Positions 1-7,959 of a stretch of DNA of 64,000 nucleotides are shown here, in pieces. The DNA is from Companilactobacillus allii (GTDB taxonomy: Bacteria; Bacillota; Bacilli; Lactobacillales; Lactobacillaceae). Made by a program: the position numbers and the translations under genes. Numbering within the stretch: the stretch's first letter is position 1; every line of letters starts with the position of its first letter. The stretch spans positions 2,408,053 to 2,472,052 of the forward strand of contig NZ_CP019323.1 in assembly GCF_001971585.1 (NCBI RefSeq). Direction: 5' to 3'. Below the pieces are notes generated by a model. The model worked only from the letters and a program-made list of their open reading frames with translations. It had not been told where the DNA came from and did not search any database.

Positions 1-1221
1 TCTCCAATCATAAATCAAAATATCTTCGGAAGAAATATCTTCGTTTAATATTATTTTCCCGCCAATATTTATTGTATATAATCTTGTTAATAAATTTATA
101 ATAGTTGTTTTACCACTTCCTGAAGGTCCAACTATTGCTATTTTTTTATTTCTCTCAAATTTAATATTTACATTTTTTAATATTAAATCATTTTCATATG
201 AAAATGATACATTCTCAAATCTGATACTATTAACTAAATAATTGGAGGGTAATTTCATATTGAAAGGTATATCATTCTCAGTGGACATTTGGATAATCTC
301 ACTAACTTTACTTAAAGATCCTTTACATTCTTTAAAGTTAGTATAAAAAGAAGATACTGTATTTATAGGTTGAATAATTTGTACTAAATACATAACAATC
401 GTTACCAAACTAGACATTGACAATGTTCCATTATTAACTCTTAGGCCACCATATAAAATAATTGATAATATTACACCAAATGAAATTACCGATTGAAGCG
501 GTGCAACAACTGAATTAATTAAATCTCCACGAAGTGAAATTTTATACATATTATTTATATAACCATTTATATTTTTTACAACAATTGATTCTGCATTATT
601 TAATTTAACTGTTCTAATATTTCTTAAGAATTCTGTTACAACACCTGACAACTTACTTAATTCTGATTGAAGTATTATTATCAGTTTTTCATTTATATTT
701 GCTACCGGAATAGTTAAAAGAGCGTATATTGGAAAACTAATGCAAATAACAAAGGTTAGTTTCCAATCCGTATATACTAGTATACTGAGTGCCCCAAATA
801 ATGTAATTATGCCCGATAAATTTTGTGGGATTATTATAGTAATAAATTCTTTTATTATTGAAACATCATTTATAACTCTACTAGATAATTGCCCACTAAT
901 TGAATTATCGAAATACGATGTCGGTAAATATAATAAATGTGTATTCACTTTTTCACGAATTTCTTTTATTGTTTTATCCCCTTCTCGACTAATTATGTAT
1001 CCACCAATAGAGGTTAGAATGGTTGTTAATAATAGTAATATGATAATCTTTAATATATATATCGAATTATTGGTTCCAGAAATCAATATTTCTTTGAGAC
1101 TAATTGCTTTTCCAACAAGAATGGGTACATAAAGATTTAATGAGCTACCTATCATGGTTAATATCAACCCAATAAGGAACTTAAAATTAATATTAAAAAC
1201 TCTTATCTCATTTTTATTCAT
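1..1221 (-). CDS. ABC exporter, fused permease-ATPase (partial, runs off the left edge)
   Basis: The reading frame is open for 407 codons from ATG at 1221 (GGGAG upstream) to the window edge, so the 3' end is missing. The first ~300 residues are hydrophobic with several membrane segments, as in type-1 ABC exporter domains. They are followed by an ATPase start with Walker A GPSGSGKTT near positions 102-129. The Q-loop, signature and Walker B lie outside. There is no N-terminal C39 peptidase domain, because the protein starts directly with a membrane segment, so it would not cleave a double-glycine leader itself. It lies 68 nt downstream of a 42-residue Cys-ended peptide gene on the same strand and probably exports that peptide or gives immunity to it (inference). 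A general lipid or drug exporter is the alternative. Confidence 0.85.
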   Translation of the reverse strand, partial: MNKNEIRVFNINFKFLIGLILTMIGSSLNLYVPILVGKAISLKEILISGTNNSIYILKIIILLLLTTILTSIGGYIISREGDKTIKEIREKVNTHLLYLPTSYFDNSISGQLSSRVINDVSIIKEFITIIIPQNLSGIITLFGALSILVYTDWKLTFVICISFPIYALLTIPVANINEKLIIILQSELSKLSGVVTEFLRNIRTVKLNNAESIVVKNINGYINNMYKISLRGDLINSVVAPLQSVISFGVILSIILYGGLRVNNGTLSMSSLVTIVMYLVQIIQPINTVSSFYTNFKECKGSLSKVSEIIQMSTENDIPFNMKLPSNYLVNSIRFENVSFSYENDLILKNVNIKFERNKKIAIVGPSGSGKTTIINLLTRLYTINIGGKIILNEDISSEDILIYDWR

Positions 1222-1235
1222 AGATATCTCCCACA

Positions 1236-1277
1236 AATAGACAGACAGATGTTGAAATCAGCATCTGTCTGTCTATT
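1236..1277 (-). promoter_or_regulatory. 16-bp perfect inverted repeat between peptide gene and exporter gene
   Basis: Arms AATAGACAGACAGATG (1236-1251) and its exact complement (1262-1277) enclose a 10-nt loop. On the minus-strand transcript there is no U-run after the stem, so it is more likely a partial terminator, processing or mRNA-stabilising hairpin than a full terminator. Hairpins between a small precursor gene and its downstream transport or modification genes are known from bacteriocin operons, where they give an excess of precursor mRNA. That role here is inferred. Confidence 0.75.
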
Positions 1278-1289
1278 GCCTATTAAGAT

Positions 1290-1418
1290 TTAACAACCAA
1301 AACTATAAAAACTACGGCCGGTACACATAAAACTTATATTGCTTCTAGATGCTTTTTTAGCAGCAATTGTAAGTGGTTGTTGTGTATTTTGCAAACTAAC
1401 TATTGGATTAGTATTCAT
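1290..1418 (-). CDS. Candidate RiPP/bacteriocin-like precursor peptide, 42 aa
   Basis: A short ORF starts at ATG 1418 with an excellent AGGAGG eight bases upstream and ends at TAA 1290-1292. The product begins MNTNPIVSLQNTQQPL, then has a basic stretch (AAKKASRS), and ends MCTGRSFYSFGC with cysteines at 32 and 42. The layout of a polar N-terminal leader-like part, a Ser/Thr/Cys-rich C-terminal part and a terminal Cys resembles ribosomally made, post-translationally modified peptides (lanthipeptide, thioether or disulfide types), but I do not recognise a defined family. There is no double-glycine site. The ABC exporter gene follows on the same strand behind a strong hairpin. No modification enzyme is visible in the window; it would have to lie left of position 1. 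A small unmodified disulfide bacteriocin or a signalling peptide is possible. Confidence 0.6.
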   Translation of the reverse strand: MNTNPIVSLQNTQQPLTIAAKKASRSNISFMCTGRSFYSFGC

Positions 1419-1825
1419 ACCCTTTTCCTCCTAAAAAAATATTTTTAGTACGCATATAAATTACCATGCATAACCTACTTTTTGTTGTAAATACCTTGAA
1501 CTATATATATTTCCATCTTTCTAAAACCATCAGAAATATTAATACTACTTTTATTAAAAATTGAATATAAGAGATTGAAACTTTAGTCTGAGCACTTCAG
1601 ATGGCAGTATCAGCACAAGAATTATCAAGATGCAATGAGGGAACTTAGAATAACTCCAAGTATGTCTCGAAAAGGCAATTGTCATGGTAACACACCTATG
1701 GAAAGTTTCTTTAACCTGTTAAATCTAGAATATTTAAATCGTATGAAGATTAATAATTTAGAGGAATTGAAATAAATTGTTGCTAAATACATTACTTGGT
1801 ATAATACCAAACGAATTTCAATGAA

Positions 1826-2385
1826 ATCGAGTAGGAGGTAATTTTGATTACCGACCTCTCACACCACCGTACGTAAGGACCCGTATACAGCGGTTCATTA
1901 ATTTAAGCATTGTGAATAGACTGGAATTTCTTAGACATATTTATTAGTTCAAGAGATTCCAGCTTTTTATTCGTTAGAGTATATGACAATGTCCTGCTGT
2001 GAGCCGTTCGCCAGTAACCCTTATGGGTATTGGCGAACTGTCGAACTTGATTTATTGTCATGCCAAGTTTGGTTAGTCCCTTGATTTTGGTTTTGTTTTT
2101 CTTCCATGGTTTCCAAATATATTGTCTGATTCTGGAGCGAAGCCATTCATCAAGTAATTTGATAAATGTTTTCAGTTTTTCAATTCCATAATAGTTTAAC
2201 CATCCAATCATCTTCTGCTTAATTTTCTTGAAGATTTTCTTGAGTGATTGTTTAACTTATCCTTAGCCTGTCGACTAGGACTTCCTTCAGATTCCACCTC
2301 ACAATAAACACCTTACCTTCGGCTCGTGGTTCCGACTACTACGATCCACAGTGGACTTTCACCATCTAGTTAGCGGTCCCCACAC
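1826..2385 (-). mobile_element. Group II intron, internally deleted, inserted antisense in the IS3 remnant
   Basis: On the minus strand the element starts GTGTGGGGACCGCTAAC at 2385, a typical group II 5' end followed by domain-I-like sequence. It ends with a domain V-like hairpin (about 1865-1896, GAACCGC...GTACGGTG), a domain VI stem (GGTCGGTAATC...) and CCTCCTACTCGAT at 1826. Only about 560 nt remain, against 2 kb or more for intact introns. Most of domain I and the N-terminal three quarters of the intron protein are deleted, with the junction near 2255-2270. Both intron ends look preserved, so the exon boundaries can be read exactly. Confidence 0.8.
1903..2211 (-). pseudogene. ltrA: C-terminal fragment of group II intron reverse transcriptase/maturase
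   Basis: About 102 codons encode MIGWLNYYGIEKLK, then LDEWLRSRIRQYIWKPWKK, and end in a lysine-rich tail. This is the conserved maturase (GIIM, domain X) end of LtrA-like proteins. The matching frame continues about 15 codons upstream (KQSLKKIFKKIKQK) before in-frame stops in the structural intron RNA sequence. The RT fingers and palm with the YADD site are absent, so no activity is expected. It stops about 7 nt before domain V, as usual for an ORF in domain IV. Confidence 0.8.
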
Positions 2386-2499
2386 TAAAAATGGCTTGAC
2401 CCCGGTAGAATACCGCGAACAAGCCATTGCATAAAACCAAAATATTATTTTGTCTAATTTTTTGTTGCACTTCATTGATCTATAGGATGACGCAACTTT

Positions 2500-2749
2500 T
2501 CAATATTTTTCATTAACGAAATCCGGTCTAGTCTCAATGCACAATATAGAAGGTTCCTATCTTCTCGTGTTCATATTTTATTCTGTGGAATTTATCAAAT
2601 AATTTGTTTAGATAAAGGTCCATCAAACCATGATAAATCCAGTTATAGATAGATTTTATACAGAAGTTAAAAATATGAGCTATCTGTTCGGAAGACCACG
2701 TTAGTTTCAGATGGTTTTTAATCATTTTTGTATTATCAGTTGATAGCAC
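2500..2749 (-). pseudogene. IS30-family transposase fragment
   Basis: From GTG at 2749 the frame encodes NHLKLTWSSEQIAHIFNF, then KSIYNWIYHGLMD and HEKIGTFYIVH. This matches the internal 'LKWSPEQIA...KTIYNWIYQG...RGTFNIGRSI' region of IS30 transposases. After a frameshift the match continues as IETRPDFVNE to about 2510 and then breaks off next to the IS3 right end. The HTH N-terminus and the DDE catalytic core are missing. It is a scrap from successive insertions and deletions. Confidence 0.75.
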
Positions 2750-2886
2750 TACAGTGATGATGTGTTAAAAATAAATATAATTATAACAAATATCTTCTAT
2801 CATATTTGCTTTAGTCGCTATCATTGTAAAACATTTACCATAGGTGCCTTTTATATTAGGTGTTCTGATTAATTTTACAATGCTGA

Positions 2887-3648
2887 TTAAAATACCAGTT
2901 TATTTTTTAGTTCAATTTTTAATTTTTGCCTAGATAAAGGTGAAAAATGCCTAATAAATCCCTCTTTAAATAAGATTTCATTTTTACTGAAATCTGCAAC
3001 TTTTATTGCTTTAGGATTTGCTAAACACGATTTATTTATTCTTAATAAATATGGATATTGTTTACTTATTTCCTTAAGCTTTCCGTAAAATTCAAATTTA
3101 TTAGTTTCAGTGTATATATTCACCTTATGAGATGTTACAGATGTTTCTACTAAAATAATTTCAGCCTTTTCAATATTATAAATTTTATTATTTATTGAGA
3201 ATGTAAAAATATTACTTTGATTATTAATTTTTCTAGCTTCATCTATTCTTTTACAAGATATAGATAGAATATCTTGTATTTCTTCTCTAAAGGTAACATA
3301 TGGTTGGTCTTTTATAATATATCCAATGGCCTCAATCCTTCTTTCGAAAGCCAGTTGAATTAGTTCATCATACATCGTTACAAAAATAATTTTGGATAGT
3401 ACATCGCTGTTTCTAATTTTATCAGCCAAATCCATGATATTAACTGAATACTTCAAATCAGCATCTAAGAAATATATTCCACCATGAATGTTATGGTTAC
3501 ACACGTATTCCAGAATTTCGGTAGGAGTTTTTACCTTAAGTATATTGTCTGAAAATTCATCGTGAAATTGTATGTAATCTTTGATTATATTACTCAATCC
3601 ACATGTTTGATTAAATTTATCCTCACAAATAACTATAGAATAGCTCAT
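2887..3648 (-). CDS. LytTR-family response regulator (AgrA/ComE/PlnD type), orphan
   Basis: The start is set at ATG 3648, because GGAGG lies 7 nt upstream; an upstream in-frame ATG at 3669 has no such site. The N-terminal receiver domain (about residues 1-125) has the acidic pair ED (9-10), a probable phospho-acceptor Asp62 in YFLDADL, and a Lys in YIIKD. The C-terminal LytTR domain (about 150-250) has the usual FTFSINNKIYNI start and RINKSCLANPKAI. This type controls bacteriocin and quorum-sensing loci together with a histidine kinase and a peptide pheromone. No partner kinase or pheromone gene is visible between it and the peptide/exporter genes. IS and intron remnants fill that space, so it may be a survivor of a disrupted locus (inference). 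Confidence 0.85.
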   Translation of the reverse strand: MSYSIVICEDKFNQTCGLSNIIKDYIQFHDEFSDNILKVKTPTEILEYVCNHNIHGGIYFLDADLKYSVNIMDLADKIRNSDVLSKIIFVTMYDELIQLAFERRIEAIGYIIKDQPYVTFREEIQDILSISCKRIDEARKINNQSNIFTFSINNKIYNIEKAEIILVETSVTSHKVNIYTETNKFEFYGKLKEISKQYPYLLRINKSCLANPKAIKVADFSKNEILFKEGFIRHFSPLSRQKLKIELKNKLVF

Positions 3649-3878
3649 TTTTAACCTCCTGAATTTCATAAGTGTTTTTTAAGTATGAACGAAATACTCC
3701 ACCAAATTATTTATACTGATATGTTTAAAACTAGATAAAAAATGTAAATAATATCATTTCAGAAATTATCAATATTATATTTTAAGTATGTCATAATTTT
3801 TCCTTTTTGGAGCAAAGTATCCTGAACCATATGTAAATATATCCTATAACCCAATTCTAAATAATTTTCTACTTCGAC
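3649..3878. other. AT-rich intergenic region upstream of the LytTR regulator
   Basis: There is no ORF with a ribosome binding site here. The sequence TTTTAAGTATG occurs twice (about 3675 and 3780), which might be regulator half-sites, but no clear LytTR direct repeat with canonical spacing is visible. It should hold the promoter of the response regulator gene. Confidence 0.4.
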
Positions 3879-3916
3879 AAAAAAACCTTAGTTAGAATTT
3901 CACTTCCAAACTAAGG
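3879..3916 (-). terminator. Intrinsic terminator of the gnt operon
   Basis: Read on the minus strand, CCTTAGTT ... AACTAAGG forms an 8-bp stem directly followed by seven T residues. It lies about 80 nt after the gntP stop codon. Confidence 0.8.
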
Positions 3917-3993
3917 ATGAATATAAAATTTAAAATCAAAAAACAATACTTTTAATTACACTTAAAACTGATTATTTTTTTCAAGCTCATTTA

Positions 3994-5346
3994 TCAAACA
4001 AACAAACTAAGTAACAATACACACAACAATCCAACAATAGAAATCAGAGTTTCTAGGACTGTCCATGTATAAAGTGTTTCTTTAATCGTTAAATCAAAAT
4101 ATTCTCTAAACATCCAAAACCCAGCATCATTAACGTGAGATGCTGCAAGGGATCCAGCACCAATTGCTAACACCATTAATGCCGGATTGACTCCTGCTGA
4201 TTGCATCAACGGCAATACTAATCCAGCAGCGGTTAAAGATGCTACTGTGGCAGATCCTAGTGCAATACGTAATACTACAGCAATTAACCAACCAAGTATT
4301 AATGGTGAAATACTAGCATTTCCAAATAATTTCATAACGGCATCCCCAACACCACCATCAATCAATACTTGCTTGAAAGCTCCACCACCACCGATTACTA
4401 GTAATAACATAGCGATGGATTTGATGGCTTCTTCTAGACTCTTCATAATCTTAGGTGTAGCAAATCTTCTTGCCCATCCCATGGTATAAAGTGCCACTAA
4501 TAAGGAAATAGTCATTGCGATTGCTGGTGTTCCAATGAAGGCAATTATCGAATCTAATGTGGTAGGATTCTTAGGCAAACTGCCCCCGTTAAAGCTCAGT
4601 TGATAAATTGTGGTAATTGCCATTAATATAACTGGGAATAATGACGTTAAGACACTGATACCAAAGCTTGGTGTATCTTCTAGCTTGAATTTCTTTTGTG
4701 GACCAAGTGCTGAAAGATTACCCTTTCGCTCAAAGGCATCAGGAACAAATCTTTGAGCAAACTTAGTGAACAGCGGGCCAGCAACAATAACTGCTGGAAT
4801 GGCCACGATGATTCCGTATACCAAAACATGACCTGAGTTAGCTCCTAAAACTGTACTAATAGCAGTTGGGGCTGGGTGTGGTGGTAAAAATCCATGAGTA
4901 ACTGATAAAGCTGCTCCCATTGGAATTCCTAAATAAAGAATCGAAACCCCTGCTTCTGTGGCAATGGCGAATACGATTGGTACTAATAACACCATCCCGA
5001 CTTCAAAGAATAGCGCGATTCCGATAATAAATGATGCTAACACAATCGCCAATTGCAATCGCTTCTTACCAAACTTTTCAATCAAAGTGTGAGCAATTCG
5101 ATACGCTCCACCAGCATCGGCAACAAGTCTTCCTAACATTGCTCCAAAACCAAAGACAATTGATAGTTCACCTAGTTGTCCACCGATACCTTCTTGAACA
5201 CTCGTCGCAATTTTGTCCAGTGGAATTCCTAATCCAATACCGACTGCAATTGAAGTGATGATCAATGAAACAAATGTATTCATTTTTAATTTAATAATCA
5301 AAAATAGTAGTAGTGCAATCCCTAAAATCAAAACTAAAAAAGCCAT
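3994..5346 (-). CDS. gntP: Gluconate:H+ symporter, GntP family
   Basis: This 450-aa protein has about 12-14 hydrophobic segments over its whole length, the usual size for GntP permeases. Family hallmarks are the early GLGIPLDKI segment, FGFGAMLGRLVADAGGAYRI, HGFLPPHPAP and ASHVNDAGFW near the C-terminus. The HGFLPPHPAP motif is characteristic of GntP/Dsd/Idn transporters. AGGAG lies 8 nt before ATG 5346. It is the last gene of the operon, 32 nt after gntK, and would import gluconate for GntK and Gnd. Confidence 0.92.
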   Translation of the reverse strand: MAFLVLILGIALLLFLIIKLKMNTFVSLIITSIAVGIGLGIPLDKIATSVQEGIGGQLGELSIVFGFGAMLGRLVADAGGAYRIAHTLIEKFGKKRLQLAIVLASFIIGIALFFEVGMVLLVPIVFAIATEAGVSILYLGIPMGAALSVTHGFLPPHPAPTAISTVLGANSGHVLVYGIIVAIPAVIVAGPLFTKFAQRFVPDAFERKGNLSALGPQKKFKLEDTPSFGISVLTSLFPVILMAITTIYQLSFNGGSLPKNPTTLDSIIAFIGTPAIAMTISLLVALYTMGWARRFATPKIMKSLEEAIKSIAMLLLVIGGGGAFKQVLIDGGVGDAVMKLFGNASISPLILGWLIAVVLRIALGSATVASLTAAGLVLPLMQSAGVNPALMVLAIGAGSLAASHVNDAGFWMFREYFDLTIKETLYTWTVLETLISIVGLLCVLLLSLFV

Positions 5347-5378
5347 TTTAATATTCTCCTCATAGGTTGTCTATAAAG

Positions 5379-6914
5379 CTATTTATTGTGATTATGTTTC
5401 TTTTGAAACTCAGCGATACTCTTGTATTCTGGTTCTAAAACACTTGAGATACGAATCCAAATCGGTAGTAGTTCTCGATAAACTTCAAAGTTTTCTTCAT
5501 TTGGGTGATGTACATCAGTTACACCGACCATATCCTTTACAGCTGACAAATCATCTATATAACCTAGAGAATACATCCCAAGAACAGCTGCTCCTAAACA
5601 TGAACTTTCAAAACTCTCTGGGATAGTAACGTCTTGCTCAAAAATATCAGCCAACATTTGACGCCATAGTGAAGATCTAGCAAAACCACCAGTAGCTTGA
5701 ATGCTCTTAGGTTTACCGGCCACTCCTTCAATAGTGAGCATGACTACATATAAGTTATAAACAATTCCTTCAAGCGCTGCACGAACCATATGTGCTCTGG
5801 TGTGTTGTCTAGTTAAGCCAAAGAACGATCCACGAGCATATGCATTCCAGATTGGTGCACGTTCTCCGCCAAGATATGGATGGAACAATAATCCATCTGA
5901 ACCAGCTGGAATTTTTTCAGCAATCTGTGTCAAGATATCATAAGTTGAAACTTGCATCTGTTGTGCTGTGATACGTTCTGGTGCGAATAATTGATCACGT
6001 ACCCATCTAAAAACGATTCCTCCATTGTTAACTGGACCACCAACGACCCATTTATCAGTTGTTAGTGCATAACAGAATAACTTACCGTTAGGATCAACAA
6101 CGGGTTTATCAACAACTACGCGAACTGCTCCGCTAGTACCAATAGTCACTGCAACAACACCGGGATCAATAGCATTTACACCAAGGTTTGATAATACTCC
6201 ATCACTTGCTCCAAAAACAAACGGCACATCCTTATCAATCTCAAGGATTTGTCCATAGTTGTCATTGATTCCCTTGATAGAATCCGTTGTATTAACTAGC
6301 TGTGGTAAACGTGTTTCTTCTATATTAAGTAGTTGTAAAACTTGTGGTTCCCACTTTAGATCAAATATATTGAACATACCTGTTGCTGAGGCAATTGAAT
6401 AGTCCATTTTATATTCTCCAAAAAGTCTGAAGAAGACATAAGTTTTTAGATCAATGAACTTCTTAGCCTTATTGAATGTATCGGGATATTCATTCTTTAA
6501 CCAAAGCATTTTTGAAAGTGGTGCCATGGGGTGAATTGGGGTACCAGTTTTGGCGTAGATTTCTGCACCAAGACCATTATTCTTTAATTCTTCACTATAC
6601 TTGGCAGCACGATTATCAGCCCAAGTTATCGCACGAGTTAATGGCTCGTCATTTTCATCCATCAAGATCAAGCTGTGCATAGCAGACGAGAATGAAACTC
6701 CCTTTAATTCACCAGGTTTTACTTTTCTCATGACTTGACCCATTACATCAATAACGGCATTGAAAATATCCTTTGGATCTTCTTCAGCCATATCAGGTGT
6801 TGTTTGAATAAGTTGATAACCCTTATTAGCGTACTCAATAACGTTTCCTTTTGTATCATAAAGTACACACTTAGTACTAGTTGTACCGATATCCGTTCCG
6901 ATTATGTATTCCAT
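5379..6914 (-). CDS. gntK: Gluconokinase, FGGY carbohydrate kinase family
   Basis: At 511 aa it has the FGGY-family size. The N-terminal phosphate-binding motif is GTDIGTTSTKCVLYD, with an Asp in ITWADNRA. The C-terminal ATP domain has VTIGTSGAVRVV, GGERAPIW and the glycine-rich IQATGGFARSSLWRQ motif. It phosphorylates gluconate to 6-phosphogluconate. Its place between a GntP permease and a 6-phosphogluconate dehydrogenase makes gluconate the likely substrate. The start is ATG with GAGGAG upstream, 16 nt after the gnd stop. Confidence 0.92.
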   Translation of the reverse strand: MEYIIGTDIGTTSTKCVLYDTKGNVIEYANKGYQLIQTTPDMAEEDPKDIFNAVIDVMGQVMRKVKPGELKGVSFSSAMHSLILMDENDEPLTRAITWADNRAAKYSEELKNNGLGAEIYAKTGTPIHPMAPLSKMLWLKNEYPDTFNKAKKFIDLKTYVFFRLFGEYKMDYSIASATGMFNIFDLKWEPQVLQLLNIEETRLPQLVNTTDSIKGINDNYGQILEIDKDVPFVFGASDGVLSNLGVNAIDPGVVAVTIGTSGAVRVVVDKPVVDPNGKLFCYALTTDKWVVGGPVNNGGIVFRWVRDQLFAPERITAQQMQVSTYDILTQIAEKIPAGSDGLLFHPYLGGERAPIWNAYARGSFFGLTRQHTRAHMVRAALEGIVYNLYVVMLTIEGVAGKPKSIQATGGFARSSLWRQMLADIFEQDVTIPESFESSCLGAAVLGMYSLGYIDDLSAVKDMVGVTDVHHPNEENFEVYRELLPIWIRISSVLEPEYKSIAEFQKKHNHNK

Positions 6915-6930
6915 TATTATCTCCTCAAAA

Positions 6931-7827
6931 CTATTTCTTATCTACATTATGTCCGCCAAACTCATTACGAAGTGCAGCAACTACTTTTCCACTGAATGTA
7001 TCATCTTCAAGTGAACGATAACGTACCATTAAAGAAGCCGCAATTACTGGCGTTGGAACTTGTAATTTCAAGGCTTCATCAAGTGTCCACTTACCTTCAC
7101 CAGAAGAATGCATAACACCCTTTAGATCACTTAACTTAGGATCTTTAGCAAAGGCTGATTCAGCAAGTTCCATTAGCCAACTTCTAATTACCGACCCATT
7201 AGACCAGACTTTTGCAACAGCTTCATTGTCGTAGTCAAACTGGCCATGAGTCAACACATCGAATCCTTCAGCGATTGATTGCATCATTCCATATTCAATA
7301 CCGTTGTGGATCATCTTCAAATAATGTCCACTACCAGCTTTACCTGTATATAAATATCCATCCTTCATGGCAATACCTTCAAAAATTGGTTCAATGAATT
7401 TGAAGGCGTCTTCGTCATCTCCACCGATCATAAAATTGCCATCATGATTGGCCCCACTCATACCACCGGATGTTCCAACATCAAAGAATTTAATTCCGCT
7501 CTTTTTTAGAATTTCATTATGCTTGAGCGAATCTTCATAGAATGAATTCCCACCGTCTATCACAATGTCATTCTTATTAAGAATACTACTTAGCTCATCA
7601 ATCGTAGTATTAGTTGGCTTACCAGCAGGTAACATTACCCAAATGATCCTTGGGGCTGGCAAACTTAAAACATCTGACAAATCATTCATTACTTCAGCAC
7701 CTAAATTCCGTGCTGAATTTTTTGCGTCTTCATTTAAATCAAAAGCCAAAACATCTTCACCATTATGAATCAAATTCTCTGTAAGATTGATTCCCATCTT
7801 ACCTAACCCAATCATTGCTAATTTCAT
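6931..7827 (-). CDS. gnd: 6-phosphogluconate dehydrogenase, decarboxylating (short YqeC/GntZ type)
   Basis: The start is moved to ATG 7827 (MKLAMIGLGKMG): AGGAG sits 9 nt before it but abuts the upstream ATG at 7836. The product is about 298 aa, the short form rather than the 470-aa form. The N-terminal Rossmann motif is GLGKMG. The substrate motif GTSGGMSGANHDGNFM and catalytic-region SGHYLKMIHNGIEYG are present. It converts 6-phosphogluconate to ribulose-5-phosphate with CO2 and NAD(P)H. It is the first gene of gnd-gntK-gntP and its leader carries the RpiR-type repeats. Confidence 0.92.
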   Translation of the reverse strand: MKLAMIGLGKMGINLTENLIHNGEDVLAFDLNEDAKNSARNLGAEVMNDLSDVLSLPAPRIIWVMLPAGKPTNTTIDELSSILNKNDIVIDGGNSFYEDSLKHNEILKKSGIKFFDVGTSGGMSGANHDGNFMIGGDDEDAFKFIEPIFEGIAMKDGYLYTGKAGSGHYLKMIHNGIEYGMMQSIAEGFDVLTHGQFDYDNEAVAKVWSNGSVIRSWLMELAESAFAKDPKLSDLKGVMHSSGEGKWTLDEALKLQVPTPVIAASLMVRYRSLEDDTFSGKVVAALRNEFGGHNVDKK

Positions 7828-7847
7828 AGTTTGCATCTCCTAAAGCG

Positions 7848-7936
7848 TTTTCATAAACATAGTGTACGAAAAATATTTTCATATTGCAACTATTAAAAAG
7901 AAAAATATTTTCATAAATAATAAACTATGCTATTAT
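7848..7936. promoter_or_regulatory. Divergent gnt/rpiR control region with repeated operator-like palindromes
   Basis: GAAAAATATTTTCATA occurs twice (7868-7883 and 7900-7915), 32 nt or about three helical turns apart. A partial third copy (TTTTCATA) is at 7848-7855. The core GAAAAATATTTTC is near-palindromic. TATTAT at 7931-7936 is a likely -10 for the plus-strand regulator. The repeats are likely binding sites for the adjacent RpiR regulator, controlling both directions. This is inferred from position and repetition. Confidence 0.65.
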
Positions 7937-7959
7937 ACCAGTATTAAGAGGTATAACTG

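Larger units (their letters stand above)
1590..2434 (+). pseudogene. IS3 (IS150-type) transposase orfB remnant, interrupted by a group II intron
   Basis: Positions 1602-1825 translate to the C-terminal part of an IS3-family DDE transposase: QYQHKNYQDAMRELRITPSM, then SRKGNCHGNTPMESFF with the catalytic Glu, then YITWYNTKRISM. The N-terminal part is missing and there is an in-frame TAA in 'EELK*IVAKY'. The frame stops at the intron boundary at 1825 and resumes at 2386 with KNGLTPVEYREQAIA and a TAA at 2432-2434. Removing 1826-2385 restores an in-frame join. After the stop, 2449-2475 resembles a degraded IS150 right terminal repeat. The element is dead. Confidence 0.85.

Noticed and set aside
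740-1132. Plus-strand ORF of 130 codons
   Set aside because: It is antisense to the clearly coding ABC exporter frame and has no ribosome binding site.
4187-4489. Antisense ORFs inside gntP, MATE, MFS and ECF genes
   Set aside because: They are long only because hydrophobic genes give open antisense frames; no ribosome binding sites.
7844-7857. cre site before gnd
   Set aside because: ATGAAAACGCTTTAG matches the first part of the consensus but not the final CA, and overlaps the leader and ribosome binding region.
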